From: Triplophysa rosa
Taxonomy: Eukaryota > Chordata > Actinopteri > Cypriniformes > Nemacheilidae
Direction of reading: 5' to 3'
Length of the DNA stretch: 64,000 bases
NCBI RefSeq assembly: GCF_024868665.1
Contig: NC_079914.1
Location: 7,159,984 to 7,223,983, forward strand
The number at the start of each line of letters is the position of its first letter. Within the stretch, counting starts at the first letter, position 1. Under the pieces are notes generated by a model that saw only the letters and a list, made by a program, of their open reading frames with translations, did no database searches and was not told the origin of the DNA. The translations under genes and the position numbers were made by a program. Below are positions 13,031-23,706 of the stretch, in pieces.

Positions 13031-13334
13031 ATCAGTTAGGGTTTGGTAATGTTTGGCCTTTTTATGATATAGGTGCCAAAATGATACATGCCTAAACGGT
13101 GCCTAAATCGATACTTTAAAAAAAGAGCAAAATGACTGTAGAATACAGTACAGTAAAAACAACATTTTTATTTTATTTTATTTAAATGTAACAATATAGT
13201 CAATAAAAATAATAAACAAAAACAACAAATTTACACACAAAAAAAAGAATTTAAGTTTGAGGCATGCGCTTTATTGGTTTTAAATACATAATAGTTTTAT
13301 TGTGATCCCTATATTACAGAAGCATTATAGGTCG

Positions 13335-13373
<39 letters not shown>

Positions 13374-13590
13374 GTAATTGGCTGAAAGTTCTGTCTTCTT
13401 CAATTTGACTGGTTGAAATTTCTGTCTTCTTTAGTTTAATTGATCAGTCTGAGAGTTCAGAGGTCCCAGACATTTATTTCTGGGTTTGAGGTGGGAATAT
13501 CTGAAATCCAGGTTGTCTGGAAGGCATGAAGCATAAGTGCTCCCTCTCTGTAGTGGGCAAAACATAAAAGTATTATTATTGTCATTATTA
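13031..13590. repeat. AT-rich spacer with (TA)n microsatellite
   Basis: A 30-base TA run lies at 13342-13371. The surrounding DNA has repeat-like phrases but no supported gene. Confidence 0.45.
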
Positions 13591-16126
13591 CAGTTTTTCT
13601 CAGTCGCTTTGGGTCATTTCTCGAATCATTCTGAAAATTAGCTAAATAATGTGTGCATTTCTCAGGACAATTTGTACAAACTGCTTAACATCATGGATTT
13701 CCTGCAAAAGCATGTAACTTGTTCAAAATCCTTAGTTCATCTCTCAAAATAAGATTTTTACATCAGTGAACATGTCAGTCCCATGAAAATGGCAAGTCCT
13801 TGTGTCATTGTTCTTGAACAAGACAGTCAAAATGTTTAGCCATGTTGTCAATATAACAAGAGTACACACAATTAAATGTGTCAGTATTTTCTAATGTGAA
13901 CGATATGGCTACAGTTTTGATAGTGATGATTGTAAATGAACAAGGCTGCACTTTTTCAATTTCAACAGTATGAAGTTACACATTTGTGTATTTGAAATAT
14001 TGCAAGAGATTGCAAGAGATAAAGAAAGAATTTCCATTTACAGCTTTACTTTGGTCCTGTAAACAAATTACAATGAGATTGTGATACAGGAAAAAGACTG
14101 TAAAATAACAAAATTACTAAGTTTATGTAAACATACCATGTAAAACATTTAAAAGATCTTCAATTTCCCTTAACTGCCCTACATTTTTCAATTGCCACAA
14201 CTATCAAGTACTACTGTAAATTGTTGCACCAGTATGTTTCTTGCAATTTACAGATTTTTCTTAGTTGGAGAGGTTACAAATTTTTTTACAGTAGCAAACA
14301 AACCGTTGTACTCTATGTGCAATGCTGAATGAGGAACTAGAGTGCAATATTTTTACATATCCTGACGTTCCAGTCTGTCAGGCCACAGATTCTCATCTAC
14401 ATCACAACGGATAACTTCCCTTGCAATGCAACGTGGAAACAATCGTTTGGAATGTCTTATCTACCCTCTGCAGTGATCTGCTGTGATGTCATCACATGCT
14501 GCATCCATTGCAACCAGCAGGGTCATTTGAGTATTGGATGGCGATCATAGACCTTCCACTTCCATGCCGAGAAGAACTCCTCAATTGGGTATGGGGAGTA
14601 TGGGGAATGGGGAGTATGGTGGGAGGAATTCCATCTGCATCCTGTTGTGGGCCATAAACCATTGCCTGATTACGTTTGAGCAATGGAAACCCACATTGTC
14701 CTGAATTACCACATACTTTGGTAGATGATCATGAAGCTGACCTCTCTCATCATCAGGGATGAGAACACTATAGAGGGTCTCTAAGAAGGGGAGGAGATGC
14801 TGTGTGTTGTATGGCCCTACAAGGGCAATATGAGTTAGCACCCCATGCTCTGAAATAGCAGCACACATACTGATGTTCCCTCCTCGTTGGCCTGGCACAT
14901 CAATAGTAGCCCTGTGGCCAATGATATTTAGACCACGCCTTCTGCTGCTTGTTTGGTTGAAGCCAGCCTCATCCAGGAATATGAAGTTGTGTGGTGGTTC
15001 ACTTGATTCTAGTTCCATCATACGCTATATACCAGAAGATACATAATTAGTTTTAGAAATTACGAGTAGTTGCATTGATACAAGTAGTCAAAAAACAGTT
15101 ACAGTAAATCAAATGTATGACATGGGTTACTTTATATCTCGATAGCCATAGCAAACATACTGTAATAAATGTCACACTTACTGTACTGTACTACAGTATT
15201 TATTTGTGACGTAAAAATTGTATACATGTTTTACCTGCACATACTGGCACCGTAGCTCCTTCACTCTGTCACTATTCCTTTCAAATGGCACTTTGTACAG
15301 TTGTTTCCTGCTCATGTGGTGTCTTTTTAGCACCCTATCAATAGTTTATATGCTAACAGATTGGAAGTTTTCAAAGACATTGTTGTCTTCTATAATGGCA
15401 CTCTGTATCTCCCTTAGTCTAATTGCATTATTTGCTATGACCATGTTGCAAATAGCCTCCTCCTGTTGAGGTGTAAAAAGGGGCCCTCTGCCACCCCGGT
15501 GAAGTAGTCTTGCTGTCCTAAGTGGGAAAAATTGTAATGCAAACATAGACTGGGGAATATTTGAAAAATGTGTTGTATACAGTATACAGTAAAGCATCCA
15601 CTGTAAATATACAGTGGTGGTCAAAAGTGCAAGTATAAAAAGATTAATCTCAACATCATAGCCACAGTTTGCAAAGGATGCTGAAAAATCAAATACTATG
15701 TAATCATCATCAGCGGTCACTCAAAACGAGAATGACTGTCCATTCTTTTTGTCTACTTGTGGGACTTCAGATGGTTGTAGAGGCCAATCCGTGATCGGCA
15801 TACTTTGGTGCAATGTGGACAGGAGAGAGCGGTAATTAATGATAATGGTTGAGCCTTTTTATCTTTCTCCTTGCGAAGCTGTCGCTTTTCATACATTGTA
15901 CAGTAAAATGCAAGTGTACTCACCTGTTCTCTCTACGAAATGTTTGAATGATCTAGGACACAGTTGATCTCCCAACATTTGGCTGCACTCTTCGACCAGC
16001 CTCAGCCATTGAAAGGCCGTGATTGAGAACATGGTCCACAATAGTGGCCCTAATTTCATCAGCAATGGACCTACGTCCTCTTCTACCTCTTCCTCTGTTT
16101 TGCCTCCTTACCCTTCCACCACTCAT
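13591..16126 (-). pseudogene. Decayed IS630/Tc1/mariner-superfamily transposase with three exons
   Basis: Read on the minus strand, exon 1 (16126-15924) starts MSGGRVRRQNRGRGRRGR and encodes a helix-turn-helix DNA-binding region, ending at a gtgagt donor. Exon 2 (15517-15235) contains HRGGRGPLFTPQQEEAI and KRHHMSRKQLYKVPFER. Exon 3 (from 15024) has the DDE catalytic segments FLDEAGFNQ and VVIQDNVGFH, then LPPYSP. Breaks: a TAG in exon 1, a TAA in exon 2, and expansion of a ccccat/actcccc motif near 14581-14610 that shifts the frame before the last acidic residue. Homology continues to about 14352. A possible terminus, cagtttttctcagtcgcttt, is at 13591; I found no matching right terminus. Function is lost. 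Confidence 0.8.
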
Positions 16127-16673
16127 TTGTACTCCTCTTCTTCCAGGCTGTTGACCCTGTACATTTTCTTGTCGTGCTTCCCTTGTTAGAAATAGTAAAG
16201 TAACGATTGTGTTGTGCTGTGTCTACTGTAAATATGGTTGCTAGTTGAAGGTTCATGAGATGCGCCCATGAGCTATTCTAGAGAACTGCTTGATGATTGG
16301 TTGATCTAACACTTCACGCATTCCTCTTCATCAGTGAACATCAAGATTCACTTGAGAGCAATTTATCAATTCAGTTCATAATTAGAAAAGTCTCAAATAA
16401 ATCTATAGAAAACATGCTTATGAGATAATGACAAAAAGGTCAACCATTTTGCATTTAATGGTTTAGGCAATGAACTAATTCCTAAATGTTTTGAGGTGTA
16501 AGACTCTTCAACTGTAAACCAGTATAATGTATTTTGATGAAAATTACATAAGCAGCTAAAAATGTAGGAGAAGGATCGGTTTTTGTGCAGAACGGTTTGC
16601 ATTCCTAAATTCCTCAAAGTATCAACAGAACAAATACCAGTATCCATATCTGTAAAAGATGAGTAATATTCAG
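16127..16673. other. Spacer between transposase remnant and DIRS element
   Basis: AT-rich, with no supported feature. It probably contains the upstream end of the Tc1/mariner-type element. Confidence 0.4.
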
Positions 16674-16693
16674 TTCCCTTTCTGTCGGTCTCT

Positions 16694-16806
16694 CGACGTT
16701 GTGTCGAACCGACAGATGGGATTCGTCCCTGAGAACCAATCACTTCCGACTTCTTAGAAAAGGCCAATGAAAATTGGCGAATGAAATTTGCATGCCGGAC
16801 TCCGCC
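16694..16806 (+). repeat. Left inverted terminal repeat of DIRS copy 1
   Basis: About 113 bases match the reverse complement of 21756-21868 with few differences. They include the phrase ggccaatgaaaattggcg, itself an imperfect palindrome. Confidence 0.9.
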
Positions 16807-16820
16807 CCCGGATATCCGGG

Positions 16821-16827
16821 TATAAAA
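16821..16827 (+). promoter_or_regulatory. TATA box of DIRS copy 1
   Basis: TATAAAA lies just inside the left terminal repeat, ahead of the gag-like region and in the sense direction. A mirrored TATA-like site lies in the right end of copy 2 (47823-47830, minus strand). Confidence 0.55.
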
Positions 16828-16989
16828 GGGAGACGGCGTGCCTCATTCATTCACCTTTTGTTCTTCGGAGCCTTCGCTCATGATCAACAGACTTCGCTAC
16901 AAGACTGCCGGCTCTACGACGTGGTGCAGCGGACTGTCCCTTCCTGCAGCGACTTCCCCTGGGCGTCTCGGCGGTTCCAGAAGTGTTCG

Positions 16990-18170
16990 AGTTTTTTCTC
17001 TAAAAGAGCATATTTCTCCAGCGTGGCATGGGTTCGGACACGATGTCTGCTTCCAGTACGCTGGGGCAGATGTTGTGGATACGTCCTGCCCGCACTGCGG
17101 GCGGTTGACGATTCAGACGTTGCGTCACGGGTGGCTGTGTTCCCACGGGACTCAGCCACCACCACCTCGTCTGCTTCCCGTTCCGTGACGGCAGGACTAT
17201 GGCCCTGCCGCCCGCTACGGCGAGCAGCGAGGGTGATATGAGGATTATTGTGAGCGCTAATCCGTCAGCCACTGGCTCGCGGACCGTTCGCACCTCGTCT
17301 TGCTCGTTTGACCGTTCCCCATGAGACAGTCCGCCGTCTTATTCCTCAATCACATATCGGACACGGTATGTGATGATGAGATGTCTGTTGCAGCATCGGA
17401 GGGTGACTTACTGGCATCAGACTCCGACGATTCCTTGAAGCTCCCTCCCTTGGGGGGTCGAGATCAGGAAGAAGCGGACGTCGAAATGTCAGCCATGCTT
17501 TCCCGGGTCACCGGCATTGGGTTGCGGTGCATCGCACTGCCTCTCCCAACGCTCGCGGCTGGATACACGGTACATCGGGCTTGAGAGCGGCTCCAAGCCG
17601 CACTCGCCCCCAGTGCCGTGTTCCCCCGGAAGTGCATGAGGAACCTAGTACGACCTGGAACGCCCCCTTCGGCACGTACACGTCAACTAGTTCCATCACC
17701 CTTTCTTCCCTCGGTGGTGGGGCAGCTAGAGGATACGTCGATGTCCCCCAGGCACTCGACCTAGACTCCCGTCCAAAGCACGTAGGCTTTTCGGCATCTG
17801 AGCTGTCGAGAGCGTACTCTGCTGTGGGCCAAGCTGTCCCCTCTCTCCATGCCATGGCCTTCCTGCAGGCCAATGCGTGGAGAGAGCTCCACGAGGGTAA
17901 GACCGACCCAGCGCTTATGCAGGAACTCCGCGGCTTCACCGACCTCGCTCTCGGGCAACCAAGGTGATCGCGCGGGCCCTGGGTCGGGCGATGTCCACAC
18001 TTGTGGTCCAGGAGAGACACCTCTGGCTGAACCTTGCACAGGTGAGTAATACTGAGAAAGTCCGCTTTCTCGATGCACCCATCTCACAAGGGGGGGCTGT
18101 TTGGTGATACTGTCGAGTTCGACAGTTAGGGAGCAGACAGAGGATATCAAGTATGTCCTCCCCAGCCGCG
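16990..18170 (+). pseudogene. DIRS copy 1 gag-like region
   Basis: Contains a CPHC motif near 17087 and, near 17977-18110, the conserved gag-like run with LGRAMSTLVVQERHLWL and KVRFLDAPISQGGLFGDTVE. The frame is broken many times between these blocks, so no intact product is possible. Confidence 0.7.
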
Positions 18171-18395
18171 ACTCGACTGCCCTCTGGCCGCCGAGATCCC
18201 GTGCACCATCTGCTTCCGAGCAGCCCTGGTCCTCTTCGAGACATCGAAGAGGAGACCACCACCCCGTGAGCAGCCGCGGCGAAAGCCAAAGCGGCCCTCA
18301 TGGGAAGACCCCAGGGAGATCGAGAATACCTTCGGGCCCGACCCCAGCCATTCCCACAGCCCATTCTAAATGTTTTCTCCCTCTCTGGGCGTTTA

Positions 18396-18650
18396 GCACA
18401 GCCGCTCTCACCCTCTACACGATGGTGTTCGGCAACTCAATGTTGCGTTATGGCGAGACCCAATGTCGAGGATAATCAGCAGCCTAAGCACTCTCAATCG
18501 ACGGTGCGTTGTGCCACATCATCATCTGGGTATTATCACAGCCGCTCTCACCCTCTACACGACGGTGTTCGGCAACTCGACATTGCGGCAAGACCCAATG
18601 TCGAGGATAATCATCAGACATCATTGCCAGGCAGGTAAAACTGCAGAGCC
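18396..18650 (+). repeat. Tandem duplication inside DIRS copy 1
   Basis: A segment of about 140 bases starting cacagccgctctcaccct occurs twice in a row (near 18398 and 18538). Copy 2 has it only once (near 43927). This is a local duplication after the two copies diverged. Confidence 0.75.
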
Positions 18651-18836
18651 GATCTCCTCTCCGGGGGTCCCCCCCACAGCGAGGGATCCGCACTACCAGC
18701 CATCGAATCACCCCCGGGAGGTCGATGAAGCAGAACGTACCCCTAGCCTCCCTGTCGGTCCCTGGGAGCCTGACAAGAGCTTCCCAAACCGTCACCATGA
18801 CTACGGGATATGGTCCGTCTCGGCTACGCGATCCAA

Positions 18837-18925
18837 CCCCCCGGACGCCCGCCCAAGTTTCGGGGCATCCCTGCCTCTGCTGAGGTTAAGAGGATGCCCC
18901 GAAACTTGGGCGGGCGTCCGGGGGG
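18837..18925. repeat. Perfect 34-bp inverted repeat (foldback) in DIRS copy 1
   Basis: Arms 18837-18870 and 18892-18925 are exact reverse complements, separated by a 21-base loop. Copy 2 has only the left-arm homologue, with different sequence where the right arm should be (44260-44330). The right arm of copy 1 therefore looks newly copied from the left arm. Confidence 0.92.
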
Positions 18926-18979
18926 TGGTACCAGAGGGGTGCTTCGGGCCGAGGTCGCCACCCCTCTGGTGAGGAAGCG

Positions 18980-20170
18980 ATCGTGCTCGTCCCTCTAGCC
19001 GAGATGTTCAACGGGTTTTACAGCCCGTACTTTATCGTCCCCAAAAGAGCGGGGGTCGCTAGATCTGCGTACCCTGAACAGGCACCTACTCAAGCTGCCG
19101 TTCAGGATGCTCACGCAGAAGCGCATCCTGGCATCTATCAGATGTCAAGATGGATTCATGGCAATCGACCTGAAGGACGCTTACTCTCATGTCTCAATTC
19201 TCCCTCGTCATCGCCCGTTCCTACGGTTCGCTTTCGAGGGTCAGGCATATTAGTACAGAGTCCTCCCCTTCTGTCTGTCCCTGTCCCCACGAGTCTTCAC
19301 GAAGATCGTGGAAGCTGCCCTCACTCCCCTCATGGAGAGAGGTGTGCGGGTACTAAACTATCTCGATGACTGGCTCATTTGACACACTCATGAGATCTGT
19401 TATGTACACACAGGGACCTAGTTCTCCGGCACCTAGATCGATTGGGACCACAGGTCAACTGAAAAAGAGCAAGCTCTCCTCTGTGCGGAGCAACCTCTTT
19501 TTTGGTATGGAACTCAACTCTGTCTCCATTACATCGTGACTGCGCTCAGTCAGTGTTGAACTGCTTGGGTTCAAGCAGTCAGCGGGAAGAGGCTCCTGGG
19601 CGCATGGCATCCTCGACGGTGATGATACCCCTCGGGTTGATGCACATGAGACCGCTCCAACACTGGCTACAGAGTCGAGTTCCCTGGAGAGCGTGGCACA
19701 CCGGCAGCAGGCGGATGGTGATTATGCTTTTCTGCCGACGCACCCTAACCCCTTGGTCTTCAATGACCGTTCTACAGACGCAGGTCCCTCTAGGGCAAAT
19801 CGAGACGCGTCAGTGTCACAGACACCTCCCTGCAGGGTTGGGGTGCCGTGTGCAACGGGCACGCAGTGTCGGGGCGATGGACGGGCCCCTGCCTGCGCAG
19901 GCATATCAAATTGCCTAGAGTTGTGGGATGTGCTACCCGCACTGTAGGGGTTACAACCTCACGTGCAGAATAAGCACGTGCTGGCCCGGTCGGACAGCAC
20001 AACTGCCGTAGCGTTTTTAACCGCCAGGGTGGCGTTCGCTTACGGCAGCTAACACGACTCGCCCGACGCCTCCTCCTGTGGAGTCCGCAGGTGAGCAGAT
20101 CCCTGCGAGCCACACATATCCCAGGCGACCTGAACCAGACAGCCAATGTGCTCTCTCGTCAGTTGACGCC
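18980..20170 (+). pseudogene. DIRS copy 1 reverse transcriptase / RNase H region
   Basis: Reverse transcriptase motifs are readable across frames: FNGFYSPYFIVPK near 19010 and the catalytic YLDDW at 19359-19373. RNase H-type sequence with VRSD/ARSD and HIPGDLNQTAN follows at about 19790-20160. Several frameshifts and stops lie between these motifs. Confidence 0.8.
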
Positions 20171-20394
20171 TCGCGGAGAGTGTGCAAGGTCAGGGAGAGG
20201 AGCATCAAGTGTACTAGTTGCGCCATACTGTCCCAACCGGACTTGGTTCTCGGAGCTAATGCTCTTGACGACAGCTCCTTCCAGGCCGATTCCCCTGACG
20301 AAGGACCTGCTTTCCCAGGGGAAGGGCACGTTATGGCATCACGGGCTAGACCTCTGGAACCTCCATGTCTGGCCCCTGGACGGAACGAGGTGAT

Positions 20395-21325
20395 CCTGAG
20401 TGGCCTAACCCCTGCGGCGGTTAAGACCACTACTCAGGCTAGGGCCCTGGCCACTAGGCGACTATACGCCTATAGTGGTGCCTCTTCTCATCCTGGTGCT
20501 CTTCTCGAAGAGAAGACCCGCGTAGTTGCTTGATCAAGTGGGTGCGGTCCTCCCAGAGACTCGAGAATAATCTCTCCCCTTCCACACTGAACGTGTATGT
20601 AGCCACTGTTGCTGCTCATCACGACCCAGTTGCTGGTAGTCTCTAGGACAGCACAACCTGATCATTTGGTTGCTAAGGGGCACGGGAAGGCTACCTCACC
20701 CATGCTCCGTACCCATCAGAGATGCCGCTCTTTCTCACTTTCGATGAAGACGGCTCTTGGGAGGACGCTCAAGAGGGTAGCGGACCTACAAGCATTCTTC
20801 GTGTCCACAGATTGCCTAGAACTCGGGCCCGGTCATTCTCGCGCTATCTTGACACCCCGGCCCGGCTACGTGCCCAAAGTTCCCACCACTATCCCAAGAC
20901 ACCAGGTGGTGAACTTACAGGCGCTCCCCACCGGGGAGGAAGACCCAACCCCATCCGTGTTGTGTCCAGTACGCGCATTGCGCCTCTGCTTGGACCGCAC
21001 GCAGAGCCGCAGAAGCTCTGAGCAGCTCTTTGTCTGTTTTGGAGATCAGCAGGGAGGACTGTCTCAAACACAGATTGGTGCACTGGATCATAGACGCCGT
21101 AACTTTGGTGTACTTGTCCTAAGATCGCCTATGCCCACTGGGTGGGAGCTCTCTCCACACGGAGTATAGCCTCCTCATGGGCACTGGCTCGAGGCACCTC
21201 TCTGGCAGACATCTGCAGAGCTGCGGGTTGGGCCACACCCATCACCTTCGCGAGGTCCTACAGCCTCCGTGTAAAACCGGTATCGTCTCGAGTCTTGCAG
21301 GCATCAGGCAAGACCGGCGGCCGGT
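20395..21325 (+). pseudogene. DIRS copy 1 tyrosine recombinase remnant
   Basis: Keeps ATRRLYAY near 20450, KRVADLQ (first catalytic Arg) near 20780, and ASSWALARGTSLADICRAAGW near 21170-21230. The His-x-x-Arg box is disrupted at about 21150 (a frameshifted remnant of HSTR), and earlier frameshifts break the reading frame. Confidence 0.8.
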
Positions 21326-21755
21326 AGGGTGTACGCCTATGACAGTACCCCCCCCTTTCTCCTAAGGGGGTCAGCGTACTACTAGCCTCCCTTCTTCCCC
21401 CACTGGGTGAAGAACAGGCACTCCATCCATCACTAGCAAGCACCTCCTGCGGGCGGGCTGGGCAGAGCAGCCCTGCCCCTTAGGCCGGGTGTCTCCGGAG
21501 TTATTCGCAACATAGCTCTAACCGGACCTAGTGCTACCAGATGTTGCCACCCCCCAGTAGGGCGGTTCCGTCTGATGTATCCTCATGCTGGTTCCCACCT
21601 TGGTAACCCATGACCTCCTTAGGTGGACCTCCACATCGCGGTTTTCTCTTCAACCGCTCTTTCTTCCCATGAGTTCTCCCCCATCGGTGAGACCATGTTG
21701 GTATCTCCACTAAACTCCTCCCTGCGGTAGGATGTGGTCTCTGTAGCGCAAATCC

Positions 21756-21868
21756 GGCGGAGTCCGGCATGCAAATTTCATTCGCCAATTTTCATTGGCC
21801 TTTTCTAAGAAGTTGGAAGCGATTGGTTCTCAGGGACGAACCCCATCTGTCGGTTCGACACAACGTCT
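21756..21868 (-). repeat. Right inverted terminal repeat of DIRS copy 1
   Basis: Reverse complement of 16694-16806. It is followed by an outer extension to 21915 (cgttccctccatcagggaac...gagacgtt) that the left end does not have. Confidence 0.9.
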
Positions 21869-22136
21869 CGTTCCCTCCATCAGGGAACCGAGGTTACAAA
21901 CATAACCGAGACGTTATCATCTTCTATGCATTTTACGTAAACATTTGATCTTTTCAACATTTTGATCTTTTAAACTTTTCTATGCTTCTATCCTATCCTA
22001 TACTATTCTGTCTAAGTGCTTAAAGAACCAAAAAATACTTTCTTGAACAGTGATCAAATGTAATCACATGTTCCACAGATTACTTCATTTCTAGTTGCGA
22101 AGGTTATCAACTGATATTTATTCTTTTCACTAAAAT

Positions 22137-22983
22137 TGTCATGGCAGACACAAGAGAGACCCAAGTGCGGGGTTGACAAGGCTTTATTGATCAACAATAA
22201 TGAGCGATAATATGGGAAACCAGATCGCGAACGTTCCCGTCCACGGAGGTGTGAGCAAGAGTCCACTGGAGCAGGGTGAACCACCAACGACTGTCAAGGA
22301 CCGTCCGCTGGTGTAAGGATGCAGAGGGTAGGGCTCAGGAAACTCTCTCGACCCGGGACACCCGCCGTGAGGGAGGCAGGCAGTTCCTGCGAGGGTGGCG
22401 GCTTTACGTCCCATGGAGAGGCACCGCGTGGACCAGGTGATAGCCGTCCGGGACGCCAATAGGAGCTGGAGGAGCAGAGAAGATGAGAGAGGGTGACAAG
22501 AGCGAGAGGAACCCACCGGGTAGCAACGCTCCACAGGAAATGCAAGGTGAGTGTTAATCCAGGCTAGGAATAACGTGACTAAGGCTTGGTATCGAGGCGA
22601 GGCGAGGCGAGGTGAGGCGAGGGATAATTTCTGTAGATGAGCCGCAGCTACATCTAGGGCAGTCTGAACAGGCTGTAACATGCAACGGTCAGACACAGGA
22701 CGAGAGACACTGAGGGAAAATAAAGGGAAACGTAACGAGGAGGGAATAGTAGGCAGGTGAGGGGTAGTTACGGGAATGAGATCTCTTAATGAGTGAAGTG
22801 TCAACAGGAGTGTAGGTGCGGAGTGGAAAATCACCAGTGCAGGGGAAAGTCTAACGGAGACACAAGGGCGGGGTGAGTGACGCAGACACCGAGCACGTGG
22901 TCAGCCGACGACTCCCCATGTGCTCGACACTAACAAAACAACCCACATGCAGTTAATACCCTCACCCGACCAGGACCGTGACA
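22137..22983 (-). mobile_element. Solo LTR-like sequence
   Basis: Read on the minus strand it begins tgtcacgg and ends ccatgaca, with AATAAA about 45 bases before the end. The layout is that of a retrotransposon LTR. It contains a short gaggc-type tandem repeat at 22591-22621. A continuous open frame of about 216 codons on the minus strand has no recognisable motif and is probably chance. I could not find a target duplication, so the boundaries are provisional. Confidence 0.55.
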
Positions 22984-23293
22984 GTAATAAATAAACTAAA
23001 ATGGACTTTTAACAGTTCTTCTTTAATGACATGATTACAGGCCAGGGTAACCTAACCTTACTGAAAACTAAATGTGCAACCAAACCATGTTTGTTTAGAA
23101 AGATAATCTGTCTATTACTAAAATACTGTACCGTGTACTGTACTGATTTGCTCAAAGTAATCTTATTAGCAGACATCTAGACATCAAAGCTAACTTTATT
23201 TACTTTCTTATCATCAAACAAAAGTCTGTCAATATAAATTAAGGTAGACCTCCAAACTACAGATATATTACATACAGAATAGAGAGAGAGAGC
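22984..23293. other. Upstream flank of vitellogenin B
   Basis: AT-rich flank with the distal ERE-like site at 23040-23052. No gene seen. Confidence 0.5.
23040..23052. promoter_or_regulatory. Distal ERE-like site, vitellogenin B
   Basis: GGCCAgggTAACC, in the context tgacatgattacagg, is homologous to the site at 49293 upstream of copy C. Two mismatches to the ERE consensus. It is 667 bases before the start codon. Confidence 0.4.
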
Positions 23294-23488
<195 letters not shown>

Positions 23489-23564
23489 TTTTTACTTATG
23501 TTGTTATGTTGAGAAGAATCAGAATGTCATTGTGGACATTGGCCTGGAGGATGACATGATGACA

Positions 23565-23577
23565 GGCTAGGGTAACC
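23565..23577. promoter_or_regulatory. Proximal ERE-like site, vitellogenin B
   Basis: GGCTAgggTAACC is the weakest of the set, with three mismatches to the ERE consensus. It sits in the same conserved block, 142 bases before the ATG. Confidence 0.35.
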
Positions 23578-23661
23578 TAACTTCTAATCTATGTACAAAT
23601 CTATGTAAATCAACTGTTAATAATTTATTTAACAAATACAACCTGGTCAACAAAAAACTAC

Positions 23662-23669
23662 TATAAAAG
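23662..23669 (+). promoter_or_regulatory. TATA box, vitellogenin B
   Basis: TATAAAAG lies 45 bases before the ATG, in the conserved context ctataaaaggtctgta. Confidence 0.75.
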
Positions 23670-23706
23670 GTCTGTATCTCTGTGAGTTCTTCACAAACCA
23701 CCAGCC

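Larger units (their letters stand above)
16674..21915 (+). mobile_element. DIRS retrotransposon, copy 1 (full span, internally decayed)
   Basis: Inverted terminal repeats, then gag-, reverse transcriptase-, RNase H- and tyrosine recombinase-like segments in the order typical of DIRS elements. The left end begins ttccctttctgtcgg and the right end is gagacgtt. No target-site duplication is visible, as expected for recombinase-mediated insertion. Every coding segment has stops or frameshifts. Compared with copy 2 it lacks about 485 bases that include the internal complementary region. Confidence 0.9.

Noticed and set aside
18300..18972. Overlapping frames of 100-170 codons in DIRS copy 1
   Set aside because: Both the tandem duplication and the foldback in this stretch are recent; the frames are not kept in copy 2.
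22184..22834. 216-codon minus-strand open frame
   Set aside because: It lies wholly inside an LTR-like sequence, has no recognisable domain and a composition typical of chance GC-rich frames.
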